In this document: in pieces, positions 1 to 9,646 of the stretch
How positions within the stretch are numbered: the stretch's first letter is position 1
How the letters are laid out: the number at the start of each line of letters is the position of its first letter
Origin: Pyrinomonadaceae bacterium
GTDB lineage: Bacteria > Acidobacteriota > Blastocatellia > Pyrinomonadales > Pyrinomonadaceae
NCBI GenBank assembly: GCA_017983495.1
Contig: JAGOBH010000001.1
Location: forward strand, 868,001 to 932,000
Length of the DNA: 64,000 nt
Reading direction: 5' to 3'
Position numbers and translations under genes: made by a program
The notes under the pieces: generated by a model
Database searches by the model: none
The model's input: the letters and a program-made list of their open reading frames with translations, nothing else
What the model was told of the DNA's origin: nothing

Positions 1-690
1 GACGAGCCCCTCGAGCTTTTCGTGCGCCGCCCTAAGTTTTTCGTTAGCGATCTTGGCGTCCGACAGCACGAGTTCGAGCAGGACGATGACCATACCAAAC
101 CCGAGCAATATCTGCAGTACCAGATCGATGATCGAATTGTACATCAGATACTCGGCCGGAAAATCGAAATATTGCCGCATCGAAAAGGCGACGAAATACT
201 GCACAAAATCAGCTACGAGCAGGCCGAGTGCGACCAACATCACCTTCCAGCCAAAGCTACGGATCTTGGTTCGCCACAGTTCGTAAAACGCCATTGCGAA
301 AAAGCCCGACAGCAGCAGCGAGTGGAGATTAAATACGAGATTAAAATCGGCGGCGACAAACGGCAGGGCAAAGGCGATCAGGATGAACGGCAGTATCAAT
401 ATCTCTTGCCTGATGGGCAGTTCGCCGTTATCACCGAGGCTGCGGCAGCCCGCGATCAGGAAAAAGCCGAATACATACTGGGTCAGGAAATAAAAGCTGA
501 ATAGCTGTGTCGAATATTCGTCATAGCTAAACGCTAGGCGCAGGCAAAACAGTGCAAACGACATGAATAGCCACGCGTGGGTCCAATGCACCAGAGCGAC
601 GACCTTGAGCGAACGCCGTAAAAACAGCGTCAGCAACGTGATCAGCGAAACACCGGCGAGTTGTATGATCAGACCTATCTTCGAATCCAT
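1..690 (-). CDS. Membrane sensor protein, N-terminal part (cut by window edge)
   Basis: An open frame runs on the minus strand from an ATG at 690 to the left edge (230 residues, no stop). An in-frame TAA lies seven codons upstream, and no other start codon lies between, so the start is firm. The translation is mostly hydrophobic, with about six membrane helices (for example LIIQLAGVSLITLLTLF, YVFGFFLIAGC, ILPFILIAFALPFVAA and LQILLGFGMVIVLLELVL). It then enters a charged helix (DAKIANEKLRAAHEKLEGLV) typical of the coiled linker between a membrane input domain and a cytoplasmic output domain. The output domain (GGDEF, histidine kinase or other) lies outside the window, so the activity is unknown. 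It is transcribed in the same direction as the 1065-4610 gene but is separated from it by a terminator. Confidence 0.75.
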   Translation of the reverse strand, partial: MDSKIGLIIQLAGVSLITLLTLFLRRSLKVVALVHWTHAWLFMSFALFCLRLAFSYDEYSTQLFSFYFLTQYVFGFFLIAGCRSLGDNGELPIRQEILILPFILIAFALPFVAADFNLVFNLHSLLLSGFFAMAFYELWRTKIRSFGWKVMLVALGLLVADFVQYFVAFSMRQYFDFPAEYLMYNSIIDLVLQILLGFGMVIVLLELVLSDAKIANEKLRAAHEKLEGLV

Positions 691-1064
691 AATATGGAGG
701 CGGGCGACTTAACCTGGCGGGGAGTTTCCGTCTGTGCGGAATCGATCGGGGGTGTGCTGAGAAGGGAGACCTCGTTAAAGAGTATAGTACAAACAATGTT
801 TAATAGTCTAGAACTTTTTTTGCGGCCATGCATGGATCTTTGAGCTGGGAAATTGAACGGTTACGCATCGAAGACGCCATTTAAGAGCGGAAGCAGGGCA
901 GACCGCGCGGGGCGCGGTCAAATCTTTCCTTATTACCCCAATCACGTCTCGATAAACACTCGACGCTTCGGCGACGGGGAAATAAAGAAAGCCCCGTCCG
1001 GTTGGACGAGGCCCTTCTTAAAATGACGCTCCGTCAAACAACTAACCACGCGGAAAGTGTGATG
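691..1064. other. Gene-free gap with hairpins
   Basis: No credible gene is seen in this 374-base gap. A perfect 8-bp stem (GACCGCGC/GCGCGGTC, loop GGG) lies at 901-919. The 981-1012 hairpin is listed separately as a terminator. The stretch 770-820 is AT-rich and probably carries the promoter of the minus-strand sensor, but I could not place convincing -35 and -10 boxes. Confidence 0.5.
981..1012 (-). terminator. Rho-independent terminator of the FG-GAP/LamG gene
   Basis: The stem GCCCCGTCC (991-999) pairs with GGACGAGGC (1004-1012) across a 4-base loop, with one mismatch. Read on the minus strand it is followed by TTTCTTTATT. It lies 53 bases past the stop of the 1065-4610 gene. Confidence 0.75.
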
Positions 1065-4000
1065 TCACCGCACAAACGCGTTCGGCACCGGCATGTCGCC
1101 CGTGGCTCCGAATTGCTGGATCAGGATGCCGGCGGTCGAGCGGTTGATGTACCAGTTGGCCAATGTCGGACGAAAAACCCCCGGGTCGGCTTTGCCGTCG
1201 CCGTCAAAGTCGCCCGCGATCGGCATATCGCCCGCCGCACCGAACGGAAAAGCGTAGTACGAAAGGTCGTCGCTCCTGAGCACATACCAGTAACCGCCCG
1301 CCTGATCCCAGACGGCGATGTCGGTCCGCTTGTCGCCGGTGAAATCAGCCGGGACCGCCTTGTTTGTCGGTTGACCGAACTGCGTCGCAAAGACGCCGCC
1401 CGAACTTCGCGATATCCACCACTCGGCACCGTTTGCACCGTTGGGGCGAAAGACCGCAAGATCGGCCAGACGGTCGCCGTCGTAATCTCCGGCGACGGGC
1501 ATGTCACCCGCAAGTCCGAATTGGCGTATGACAATACGACCCGTCGACCAGTTGATGTACCAGGTCGTAGTCGATGGCCGGAATACGGCCGCGTCAGCCT
1601 TGCCGTCGCCGTCGTAGTCGGCCGGAGCGGGAATATCGCCCGTGCCGCCAAACGGGAAGGCGTAGTACGTGAAATCTTCACTTCTTAAGACGTACCAGAA
1701 ACCGTCCGACGGCCTCCAATAGGCGATATCGGCCTTGCCGTCGCCCGTAAAGTCAGCCGGTACGGCCTTGTCAGTTGCGGCGCCGAACTGCGTAGCAAAG
1801 GTGCCGCCGCCGCTCTTCAGGATCCACCATTCGCCGCCCGACGGCCGAAAGACAGAAACGTCCGCCTTCAGGTCACCGTCAAAATCGAAATGAGGCTTCG
1901 GCTGCGGATATACCGGAGCACATATGCCCGCCGAGCCCGCGTTGATGATGGCATTGATCTCGGCCGCCGTCATCGCACGGCCGAAAAATTGGACCTCATC
2001 CAACTTGCCGGCAAACGGAATGCCGCCGTAATTGGTTGTAAATCCGAACCGTAGCGGGTTGGTCGTCGCCGTTATCGCCGAACGACCGGACGAGCCCTTT
2101 TCGACGCCGTCGATGTACAGCTTGACGCCAGAACCGGTCGCCGAGACCGCGACGTGGTGCCACGTACCCTGCGTTATCGATGCGTCGCTGGTGATGTTAA
2201 ATCCCCAGCCGTTTACACCGGCGACAAGTATCTGGCCGCTGCCGACGCGAATATCCCAGCCGAGCCCGGCATCCGGGTGGCTCTTTCCCAAGATGTAGGC
2301 GTGTGTCGTATTGCCGGGATTGGCGGCATTCATCCAAAAGGCAACCGTAAACGGATCGGTGCCGAAAACGCCGCCGGCTCCCGGCAGATCGATGCGGTCA
2401 TCGACACCGTCAAAGCTGAATGCCTGTCCTGCCATCCCGGTGACAAAATCCGTACCGTTACGCAGTTCACCGTGATTGGTACCGATTACATCATTGGCTT
2501 GGCCGTTGGCCGTCCACCAATGAGCCAGATCGGCCGGCTGTGCTAGACACGACCCGCAGATGCCGCTGCCGCCTGCGTTGTAGATCTTTTGTATCTCGAC
2601 TGTCGACAGAGGACGGCCGTAAATGCCGACCTCATCGACTGCACCGTCAAGCTGCAGCACCGCCTGGCCATTGTCTTTGTCGGTGCCTATCAGCAGCGGA
2701 GCCGTGTCGTAGGTGATATTTGCCTCATAGGTCGATGTCGCGAGGATGGCTCCGTCAACATACAGCCGGTGGACGAATGTCGTGCTGTCGTAGGTGAACG
2801 CCATGTGGTACCAGCGTCCGGCGGTGGGCGTGAACGATGCCCCGATCGCACCGGATGAAGTTCCGGCGTAGAGCGAGGTGTCCTGCCGCCAGATGACATA
2901 CGAATTTGACGAACCGCTCAGGAAAGGCTTTGAGATCATCGCGGCTTGGGCTCCAGAGCTGTTAAATTTGATCCAGCCTTCCACCGTCAGGCCGTTTGTC
3001 GGCCGCAAGCTCTGGCTATCCGGAATATCGACGTACTGATCTGCCCCGTTGAAGGCGAACGCCCGCCCGACCACACCATCGGTGTAGGTGGCACCGTTGA
3101 CCAATGTGCCGTTATTGATGCCCGCCGAGTCGAGCGGCGAATCATTACCACGCCACCAACTGATCCGGCCGGCCGGGGCCGCTGTGCACAAGGTCTGACA
3201 ATTGTTTAGCAGCACCGAGACGTTATCCGTGCCTGAGTTTGCCGTCACCAGATCGAGGCGGCCGTCACCGTTGAAATTGCCGAAGGTCACCGAAAACGGT
3301 GATGTGCCGACCGGATAGGTTGTAGCGGCCGCAAAGCCGCCAAACCCGTCGCCGAGACGTACGCTGATCTGATTCGAACTTGTATCCGCCGAGGCAATGT
3401 CCGGCACGCCGTCGCCATTGATGTCACCGACGGCGACGTGGTTGGGTGCAGAGCCGACGGCGATGCTCACAGCCGGGCCAAATCCGCCAGTACCGTCGCC
3501 GAGCCGCAGGGTTACGTCTGCCGAATTTCGGTTAGCCGACAAAATGTCTTGATTGCCGTCGAGGTTAACGTCCGCGATCGTAGCGTAGATCGGGTCGGAC
3601 CCGACCGGGAGATTTAAGGCGGCCGCAAATGTACCGTTGCCGTTGCCGATCAGGACAGAGACCGTGTTTGTAATAGAATTGGCGGTAACAATGTCCTTTT
3701 TTCCATCAGTGTTAAAGTCACCGATCGCAACCGAGTTCGCGCCGGATGCGACCGGGACCAACGTCGGGGTGCCGAATCCGCCAGTGCCGTCACCGAGCAG
3801 AACCGCGACATTTGGCAAGGCGGATATCGCGACCACCGCGTCTAATTTGTTATCGCCGTTGACATCGCCGAGTGCCACCCAATATGGATTTGGGCCGGCG
3901 TCGTAATTTACAGCAACGTCAAAGCCGCCCGAGCCGTCGCCGATGAGGACCGAAATGTTGCCTGCTCCCCAGTTTGCTGATACCAGGTCCTGTTTACCGT

Positions 4001-4610
4001 CGCCATTAAGGTCGCCCACTGCCACGTTGTTCGGGTTTGCCCCAACCATCCTGGTCGAGGTGTAGGTCATGCCGCCGGTGCCGTTGCCCAGCGCGATCGA
4101 GACGCCCATTCCGCCAAAATCAGCGGTGGCAATGTCTTGTTTGCCGTCGCGGTTAAAGTCGGCAACGACCGCTTGCCGCGGGCCCGTGGCGACGCCGGTG
4201 TTGATCGCGGACGAAAGCGCGGCATTGCTGCACGAAGTGAGCTTTGTGACCGTAAGCGCAAATGCTGTCGACGATATGCCGCCGGATTCAAATGACACCA
4301 GCGTTACAGGGTAAACGCCCACCGGGTGGGCATTGGTCACGCGGACCACGCCTGTCACAGGGTCGGCTTCGATCGTGCCCTTAAAATTGGTATTCGAATA
4401 TGCAACGAGCCGCAGCGACCCTATCGTCCCTCCTGAAGGTGTGACCAGCGTCTGGCCTCCCAGTCCGACCTCTGTGGCCGGATACGTGCCGATCGCCGGA
4501 CCGGCTGACTTGGTGCCAATCGCAAACGCGAGTGCGATCGTTATCAGGATGATCGAAAACAGTATGAATAGAATGATGCGGAAATTAGTGTCGCGGCTGA
4601 GTGTCAACAT
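1065..4610 (-). CDS. Large surface protein: FG-GAP repeats, two LamG domains, C-terminal FG-GAP module
   Basis: An 1181-residue protein with an N-terminal signal anchor (hydrophobic residues about 11-31). Residues about 140-470 are FG-GAP/VCBS repeats of the form GDxNGDGxxDxVxAN..xxxVLLGDGxGGF, which normally build a calcium-binding beta-propeller. Two concanavalin-like LamG domains follow at about 483-690 and 697-890; both carry the typical W.H.A..Y and LDEV..F.R.L motifs. From about 905 to the end comes a second FG-GAP module with alternating RPS..W..LRS and ADYDGDGKAD units, ending in PVPNAFVR. GGGAGGT lies about 10 bases before the ATG. The likely role is extracellular binding of glycans or other ligands, inferred from the folds. 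No catalytic motif is seen. The same C-terminal module ends the 4870-5973 and 19048-21132 proteins. Confidence 0.85.
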   Translation of the reverse strand: MLTLSRDTNFRIILFILFSIILITIALAFAIGTKSAGPAIGTYPATEVGLGGQTLVTPSGGTIGSLRLVAYSNTNFKGTIEADPVTGVVRVTNAHPVGVYPVTLVSFESGGISSTAFALTVTKLTSCSNAALSSAINTGVATGPRQAVVADFNRDGKQDIATADFGGMGVSIALGNGTGGMTYTSTRMVGANPNNVAVGDLNGDGKQDLVSANWGAGNISVLIGDGSGGFDVAVNYDAGPNPYWVALGDVNGDNKLDAVVAISALPNVAVLLGDGTGGFGTPTLVPVASGANSVAIGDFNTDGKKDIVTANSITNTVSVLIGNGNGTFAAALNLPVGSDPIYATIADVNLDGNQDILSANRNSADVTLRLGDGTGGFGPAVSIAVGSAPNHVAVGDINGDGVPDIASADTSSNQISVRLGDGFGGFAAATTYPVGTSPFSVTFGNFNGDGRLDLVTANSGTDNVSVLLNNCQTLCTAAPAGRISWWRGNDSPLDSAGINNGTLVNGATYTDGVVGRAFAFNGADQYVDIPDSQSLRPTNGLTVEGWIKFNSSGAQAAMISKPFLSGSSNSYVIWRQDTSLYAGTSSGAIGASFTPTAGRWYHMAFTYDSTTFVHRLYVDGAILATSTYEANITYDTAPLLIGTDKDNGQAVLQLDGAVDEVGIYGRPLSTVEIQKIYNAGGSGICGSCLAQPADLAHWWTANGQANDVIGTNHGELRNGTDFVTGMAGQAFSFDGVDDRIDLPGAGGVFGTDPFTVAFWMNAANPGNTTHAYILGKSHPDAGLGWDIRVGSGQILVAGVNGWGFNITSDASITQGTWHHVAVSATGSGVKLYIDGVEKGSSGRSAITATTNPLRFGFTTNYGGIPFAGKLDEVQFFGRAMTAAEINAIINAGSAGICAPVYPQPKPHFDFDGDLKADVSVFRPSGGEWWILKSGGGTFATQFGAATDKAVPADFTGDGKADIAYWRPSDGFWYVLRSEDFTYYAFPFGGTGDIPAPADYDGDGKADAAVFRPSTTTWYINWSTGRIVIRQFGLAGDMPVAGDYDGDRLADLAVFRPNGANGAEWWISRSSGGVFATQFGQPTNKAVPADFTGDKRTDIAVWDQAGGYWYVLRSDDLSYYAFPFGAAGDMPIAGDFDGDGKADPGVFRPTLANWYINRSTAGILIQQFGATGDMPVPNAFVR

Positions 4611-4803
4611 TGCGTTTTACCTCCCAAAGGGTCGAGCCGGGCCGGCACGAACCGTGTGGGATCGATGCTTATTCGGAAAGGGGATTGTTTCCCGTTTCCG
4701 CCGCACCCGGCAAAACTGCATATTGCGCCGAATATATCTAATTTGATGGTATGCCTGTCTTGGCTAATAAATGTGACTGCCGTCACATCTTGAAAATGTA
4801 TTT

Positions 4804-4850
4804 TCAGAAGAAAAATGCGGCCCACCCCGGTAGTTTGGGTGCGGGCCGCA
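4804..4850 (-). terminator. Rho-independent terminator of the 4870-5973 gene
   Basis: A GC-rich stem (TGCGGCCCACCC at 4816-4827 with GGGTGCGGGCCGCA at 4837-4850, two-base bulge) is followed on the minus strand by ATTTTTCTTCTG. It lies 20 bases past the stop. Confidence 0.75.
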
Positions 4851-4869
4851 GTGCGATCTTAAACGATCT

Positions 4870-5973
4870 TTACCTGACAAACGCATTCGGCACGGGCACG
4901 TCGCCGGTGGCACCGAACTGCTGAATGAGGATGCCGGCGGTCGAGCGTTGGGCGTACCACGTCGCGTTCGACGGGCGGAATATGGCCGCGTCGGTCTTGC
5001 CGTCGCCGTCATAGTCGCCGGGAACCGGAACGTCGGTCGCGGTGCCGAACGGGAAGGCGAAGAACGAGAAATCCTCGCTCCTCAGGATGTACCATTGTCC
5101 GGTCGACGGCCGCCAGAACGCAACATCAGCCTTGCCGTCGCCGGTGTAATCAGCCGCGACTGCCTTATCGGTCGATGATCCGAACTGTGTCGCAAAGACC
5201 GACAGATTGCTACTGCGGCGTATCCACCACTCGGCACCGTTTGCACCGTTCGGCCTGAACACAGCGATGTCGGCCTTGCCGTCGCCGTCGAAGTCCGTTG
5301 CGATCGGTTTGTCGCCTGCCGCACCGAACGCAACGATGTCCGTTCCGCCCGTCGATTTGGAGATGAACCAGGTCAAAGCACCGGGCCTGTAAACGGCCGC
5401 GTCTGCCTTGCCGTCACCGTCATAATCAGCCGGAACAGGCACGTCGCCATTTGCCCCGAACGGGAACGCGTAGAACGAGAAGTCCTCGCTTCTCAGCACA
5501 TACCACTGACCGGTCGAAGGCCGCCAGAACACAACATCCGTCTTGCCGTCACCCGTGAAATCCGTCGCCGCGATCGTGTCCGTCGCCGCACCAAACTGCA
5601 ACGCCGCATTGCCGCCATTTGACGACTTCAACCACCACCACTCGGCACCGTTTGCACCGTTTGGCCTGAATATCGACAGGTCCGTCTTCAGGTCACCGTC
5701 AAAGTCGAACGCCGTCCTCAACTGCGGCACGCTCGCCGAACCGCCGCCCCAGAATCCGCTCGACAGGCTAAACGCTCCGCCCGCCGAGGTCGTCCCGGCG
5801 ACGGACTGCCCGATCGTCCCGTTCAGCGAAAACGTCCCGCCAGCCGCCGAACCGCCGCCGCCCGCGATCACCGATTTCGTGATCGTGAAGGTGCCGCCCG
5901 ATTGCGGTCGGACATTGACGGTCTGTATAACCACGAAGGCGAATATAACCAACAAGATTCGAAAACTTTTCAT
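4870..5973 (-). CDS. Secreted FG-GAP (VCBS) propeller protein
   Basis: 367 residues. A cleavable signal peptide covers about residues 1-24. A short glycine-rich segment follows at about 25-77 (TFxITKSVIAGGGG..., GTIGQSVAGTTSAGG..FSLSSGFW), a motif I recognise as common just after the signal peptide in proteins of this group. Residues about 86-367 form one FG-GAP module with repeated DFDGDGKxDxxVFRP / WYxLRSxDxSxxAFPFG units and the PVPNAFVR ending. GAGGTC precedes the ATG. The start lies 15 bases after the stop of the S74 gene upstream (5989-7719), so the two are probably cotranscribed. The module is very close, also in nucleotide sequence, to the C-termini of the 1065-4610 and 19048-21132 proteins. 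Its substrate or partner is unknown. Confidence 0.85.
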   Translation of the reverse strand: MKSFRILLVIFAFVVIQTVNVRPQSGGTFTITKSVIAGGGGSAAGGTFSLNGTIGQSVAGTTSAGGAFSLSSGFWGGGSASVPQLRTAFDFDGDLKTDLSIFRPNGANGAEWWWLKSSNGGNAALQFGAATDTIAATDFTGDGKTDVVFWRPSTGQWYVLRSEDFSFYAFPFGANGDVPVPADYDGDGKADAAVYRPGALTWFISKSTGGTDIVAFGAAGDKPIATDFDGDGKADIAVFRPNGANGAEWWIRRSSNLSVFATQFGSSTDKAVAADYTGDGKADVAFWRPSTGQWYILRSEDFSFFAFPFGTATDVPVPGDYDGDGKTDAAIFRPSNATWYAQRSTAGILIQQFGATGDVPVPNAFVR

Positions 5974-5988
5974 TTTGACCTCATTTGT

Positions 5989-7719
5989 CTAGTTCTTTGG
6001 AACGCAGATAGCCGCTCCGGGATTCTGCGAACACACCAGTGCCTTCAACGCCTCGATCTCAGCTCGCTGCTGTTCTATCTGTTTGGCTTGCGCCTCGATC
6101 TGAGCCTGCTGCTCTTTGACCGCGTTAACCAACACGACGCCAACTCTGTCGTACTTGACGCCCTCGACCTCGCCTTTGGAGTTGGTCGACGTGAGCAAGG
6201 GCTCGACCGCATTGACCTCTTCGGCGACAAGCCCCATATCCGCCATCCCGCCGTGTTTCCAGTTAAAGGACACCGGACGGAGTTTTCGAATTAGATCGAG
6301 CCCTAATGTGAAGATGGCGACGTTGTCCTTATACCGCTCGGACGAAGAACATGTGGAGAACTGGTTCGAACCGTTGAGGCATAGTGCAGTTGATCCGGCA
6401 GCACCAAGTGCGGATATGCCGACGTTGCCGCTCGCGTTGATTGTCAACCTGGCTTGTCCCTGCGTTGCGTCATAGATACTGAAACACCCTGCGCAGAGAC
6501 CGGTCGTTCCGCCCGAAGAAAAAAGAGCCCAAATACGGCCGTTTGCGGCAAAGTTTCGGATCCTGACCCCAGCATCATTGACATCGCTGGAGAATTCGGC
6601 GATGCCCTGATCCGCCCCATTTCCTGCAGACCCGATCACGGACAGTGGGTAGTTCGGGCTATTAATGCCGATGCCGACATGGGTATTGGCGAGCCCGCCG
6701 TTGACGCCGGCAACGCTACCGAGAACGATCGAATTGCTTCGGTTTACCGAGGCGTGTGCACCGATCGCAGAAGCGTTCGTAAGGTCGCCTGAATTGACAT
6801 CGGCCTCGTAACCAATGAGCGTGTTCCGGGTGCCTGTCGAGTTGCCCGTACCGCTCCTGCGGCCGAAAAACGAGTTGAAACTTCCGGTCGAGTTGTTCAG
6901 TCCGGATGAGACTCCGAAAAAGGAATTTGCTTCTCCGTTATTTCCTTGTCCGGCACTCGATCCAAAAAAAGAGTTTTGTCCACCGGTGGTGTTAAAGAAT
7001 CCGGATGCACCTCCAACGAACGTGTTAAAATTTCCAGTTGTATTCGACTGTCCAGCGCTAATGCCCGCAATAGTATTTCCGATATCTGTCGCCGTCAGAA
7101 CTCGATTGCCGTCAATATTAAACTGCGTCCTGGCGTTAAAAACGCTTGCACTTCCGATGCCGCTGATGTTGAAGTTGCTCGATGCCTGAATTCCACCGTT
7201 TTGTATATAGTTGCTACTGCCGGGCAGCGGACTGCGGGCATTGGACATGCGTGGATCGGTGGTGATTACATACTGATCAGCCGCAATGCCGCCAAGCTGG
7301 GTCGCATTTGTTGCCGTTGTCGCGGTGGCGGCATTCGTGGCGTTCAAGCTTCGCACGGAATATGGTGAACTACTTACCGGCTGTCGCGGGGATAGCAGTG
7401 TATATGCTCCGCCGCCTGTCGTCCTGACGCGAATCTCGAGAAACCGATTTCCGCCCGGAAACTGCCCGCCGAAATCAAGGTTGACGACAAATGTTCCGTT
7501 AGCTACCGCGACGGAGCTTCGCGTCAGCGTCGAGCCCAGCTGCAAGCCGCCGGTCAGCGAATCAAACAGAGCAAACTCGAAATCAAAATTCCCGCTCGCC
7601 GGAGCAGATGAGCTTTGTAGGCTGCCCTGATAGGTGAATTCCGTGGTTTGAGCAAATGCCGATATCGCTAAGGCCGTCACAAGCATTGAAAGGGCAGTCG
7701 TCCGGGAAATTAAGTTCAT
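5989..7719 (-). CDS. Surface fibre protein with C-terminal S74 intramolecular chaperone
   Basis: 576 residues from the ATG at 7719, which has a GGAGG at the right distance; an ATG 21 codons upstream lacks one. A signal peptide (…LAISAFAQ) is followed by a beta-rich region. Next come about eight 14-15-residue repeats of the type NSFFGxxAGxxNxxG, as in YadA-like heads and other trimeric beta-helical fibres. Near the C-terminus is a Peptidase_S74 chaperone domain: CSSSERYKDN (Ser and Lys of the self-cleavage dyad), DLIRKLRPVSFNWK and MADMGLVAEEV. After it comes a coiled coil rich in Q and E (QQAQIEAQAKQIEQQRAEIE). In the known family this domain trimerises the fibre and then cuts itself off. Trimerisation and surface display here are inferred. 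A paralogue follows upstream at 7879-9477. Confidence 0.85.
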   Translation of the reverse strand: MNLISRTTALSMLVTALAISAFAQTTEFTYQGSLQSSSAPASGNFDFEFALFDSLTGGLQLGSTLTRSSVAVANGTFVVNLDFGGQFPGGNRFLEIRVRTTGGGAYTLLSPRQPVSSSPYSVRSLNATNAATATTATNATQLGGIAADQYVITTDPRMSNARSPLPGSSNYIQNGGIQASSNFNISGIGSASVFNARTQFNIDGNRVLTATDIGNTIAGISAGQSNTTGNFNTFVGGASGFFNTTGGQNSFFGSSAGQGNNGEANSFFGVSSGLNNSTGSFNSFFGRRSGTGNSTGTRNTLIGYEADVNSGDLTNASAIGAHASVNRSNSIVLGSVAGVNGGLANTHVGIGINSPNYPLSVIGSAGNGADQGIAEFSSDVNDAGVRIRNFAANGRIWALFSSGGTTGLCAGCFSIYDATQGQARLTINASGNVGISALGAAGSTALCLNGSNQFSTCSSSERYKDNVAIFTLGLDLIRKLRPVSFNWKHGGMADMGLVAEEVNAVEPLLTSTNSKGEVEGVKYDRVGVVLVNAVKEQQAQIEAQAKQIEQQRAEIEALKALVCSQNPGAAICVPKN

Positions 7720-7878
7720 CTGAGTTCCTCCGTTATACTCTAGGAAAACGACTTCAGGTGCCAAGATGGCCACTGAGGTCAACAGGTGTTAGCTCTCTGG
7801 AAAAGATATTCCCTAAAATAGCCCATTTCCTAGAAATTGCCAATCTTTTTCCTGCGACACGATGCACTGCCTAAATGT

Positions 7879-9477
7879 TCAGTCTTGTTTTTTGCAAATT
7901 TGAGCGTCCGGTTTCAGCCCGCAAATATATGCCTTTAGCTCATCGACCTCAGCTACCTTCTTTTTGAGTTGTTCGATCTCAAGTTGCTGCTGCTCTATCT
8001 GTTTCTGCTGAGCCTCGATCTGAGCCTGTTGTTCCTTGACGGCGTTGACCAGCACCACACCGACGCGGTCGTACTTGACGCCCTCGACCTCGCCTTTGGC
8101 GTTGGTTGATGTGAGCAAAAGTTCGACCTCGGCAACCTCTTCCGCGACGAGGCCCATATCGGCCATTCCGCTGTCTTTCCAGTTGAATGACACGGGTCGC
8201 AGTTTACGGATCAGATCCAGGCCGGATGTGAATGTGTTGATATTGTCCTTGTAGCGTGCGGATGATGAGCAACTCGAAACGATGTTCGTACTAAAATTGA
8301 GGCAAAGTGAGATCGATCCGCCCGACCCGATCGTATCTAGGGTCATTCCTCCTGGGATATAGATCATATCGGCGCCCCCTTGTCGTCCAAGTTGGATCGT
8401 GTTGCTTGCCGATACACGCGTTCCTGCTCCGATAGCGGTCGCATACTGCAAATTATTAAGGTAATTGACGCCGCTATCGGCTCCGATGGCTGTGTTGAAA
8501 CTTCCTGCTCGTTCGAGATCAGGGAAATAGCCAGCGCGATAGCCTATATAAGTGTTGTCGCTGCCGATACCACTGACGCCCGCTTCAGTTCCAATGATCG
8601 TATTGCGGCTTCCGGTCGCTGTCAGCCCGTTTCGATTTCGTCCCGCATCGAATCCGAATAGCGAATTGTCGTTTCCCCCGATGTTAGAAATACCTGCACC
8701 CACACCGAAGAACGAATTTTTGCTGCCAGCGATCGTTTGTTCACCGGCAAAAGCGCCGAAGAAGGAATTAGCAAGCCCATTGCTGTTTTTGCCGGCGCGA
8801 AAACCGACGTAGGAATTGTTAAAAATGGCCGTGTCATTTGCTGTAACACCTGCATCGATGCCGATCGCCAGGTTGTTATATTGGTCAGCGGCGATAAATC
8901 GATTGCTTCCTATGTTGAACTGACTTGCCGAAAGGTTCCCGCCCGCCGTGCCATTACCGCTTATGCTGAAATTACTGTTCGCCTGAACCGATCCGCTGTT
9001 CCGAATATAGTCCGGCGAATTCGGCTGCGGGTCGCGCGGGTCCGAAAGTCGCGGATCGGTCGTCAGAACGTAAGAGGCCGCACCGACGCCGCCGAGTTTC
9101 GCAGAATTGAGACTTTGGATCGACGCCGGAACGCTTCTGACTCGGGTCCGCGGCGTCAAGGTCGTGAACGTTGCTCCGCCGACCGGCTTGACCGCAACCT
9201 CGACATATCTTGCGGCGCTTGTCGAGAAGGCGCTCTCGCCAAAATCCAGCTCCAAAGTGAACACCCCATTTACAATCGCAACGGTCGGATATGTATTCGA
9301 GTTTATAAATGCCCCGCCGGTCTCTGCATCCCAGAGGCTGATGCTGATGGTGTAATTGCCGGACGCGGGCGTTGAACCGTCTTTAAGGAATCCCTGATAA
9401 GTAAAGGCGGTCGACTGCGCGAGTGCGGCACCGACGCCGATTGTCAGAAAGATCACGATTGCTGCAAATGTCTTCAT
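7879..9477 (-). CDS. Surface fibre protein with C-terminal S74 intramolecular chaperone (paralogue)
   Basis: 532 residues from the ATG at 9477, which has AAGGAGA upstream. The in-frame ATG at 9492 overlaps that ribosome-binding site and is rejected. The plan matches the 5989-7719 protein: signal peptide (…GVGAALAQ), beta domain, NSFFG.GAG.SN.G-type repeats, S74 domain (CSSSARYKDN, RKLRPVSFNWK, MADMGLVAEEV) and a C-terminal coiled coil (QQKQIEQQQLEIEQLKKK). The S74 domains of the two proteins are nearly identical while their repeat regions differ. This is what tandem duplication followed by divergence or recombination of the exposed part would give. 159 bases separate it from the downstream paralogue. 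Confidence 0.85.
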   Translation of the reverse strand: MKTFAAIVIFLTIGVGAALAQSTAFTYQGFLKDGSTPASGNYTISISLWDAETGGAFINSNTYPTVAIVNGVFTLELDFGESAFSTSAARYVEVAVKPVGGATFTTLTPRTRVRSVPASIQSLNSAKLGGVGAASYVLTTDPRLSDPRDPQPNSPDYIRNSGSVQANSNFSISGNGTAGGNLSASQFNIGSNRFIAADQYNNLAIGIDAGVTANDTAIFNNSYVGFRAGKNSNGLANSFFGAFAGEQTIAGSKNSFFGVGAGISNIGGNDNSLFGFDAGRNRNGLTATGSRNTIIGTEAGVSGIGSDNTYIGYRAGYFPDLERAGSFNTAIGADSGVNYLNNLQYATAIGAGTRVSASNTIQLGRQGGADMIYIPGGMTLDTIGSGGSISLCLNFSTNIVSSCSSSARYKDNINTFTSGLDLIRKLRPVSFNWKDSGMADMGLVAEEVAEVELLLTSTNAKGEVEGVKYDRVGVVLVNAVKEQQAQIEAQQKQIEQQQLEIEQLKKKVAEVDELKAYICGLKPDAQICKKQD

Positions 9478-9582
9478 AAATATCTCCTTCATACAAAAAC
9501 GCGGAATTTTTGCCGAAATATTTCAGGAAAATTTGTGAAGGTCGTATTGTGATCAGCGGCCGGGAGGCGTCAAAGATCAAAA

Positions 9583-9602
9583 GCGGGCCGATCGCGGCCC
9601 GC
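9583..9602 (-). terminator. Rho-independent terminator of the 15936-9647 operon
   Basis: A perfect 8-bp stem GCGGGCCG/CGGCCCGC with a 4-base loop. On the minus strand it is followed by TTTTGATCTTTG. It lies about 45 bases past the stop at 9647. Confidence 0.7.
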
Positions 9603-9646
9603 CACGTCCGGAGGTTTTCGCCGCCGGCAGAATTTTGGGATAAAAG

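Noticed and set aside
22..504. Plus-strand frame of 160 codons at the left edge
   Set aside because: It lies opposite the membrane-helix frame that runs from an ATG at 690 to the edge; the hydrophobic minus-strand translation is the convincing one.
1002..1688. Plus-strand frame of 228 codons
   Set aside because: Antisense shadow of the FG-GAP module on the minus strand; its composition (many R, V and A) follows from the repeated Gly-Asp codons opposite.
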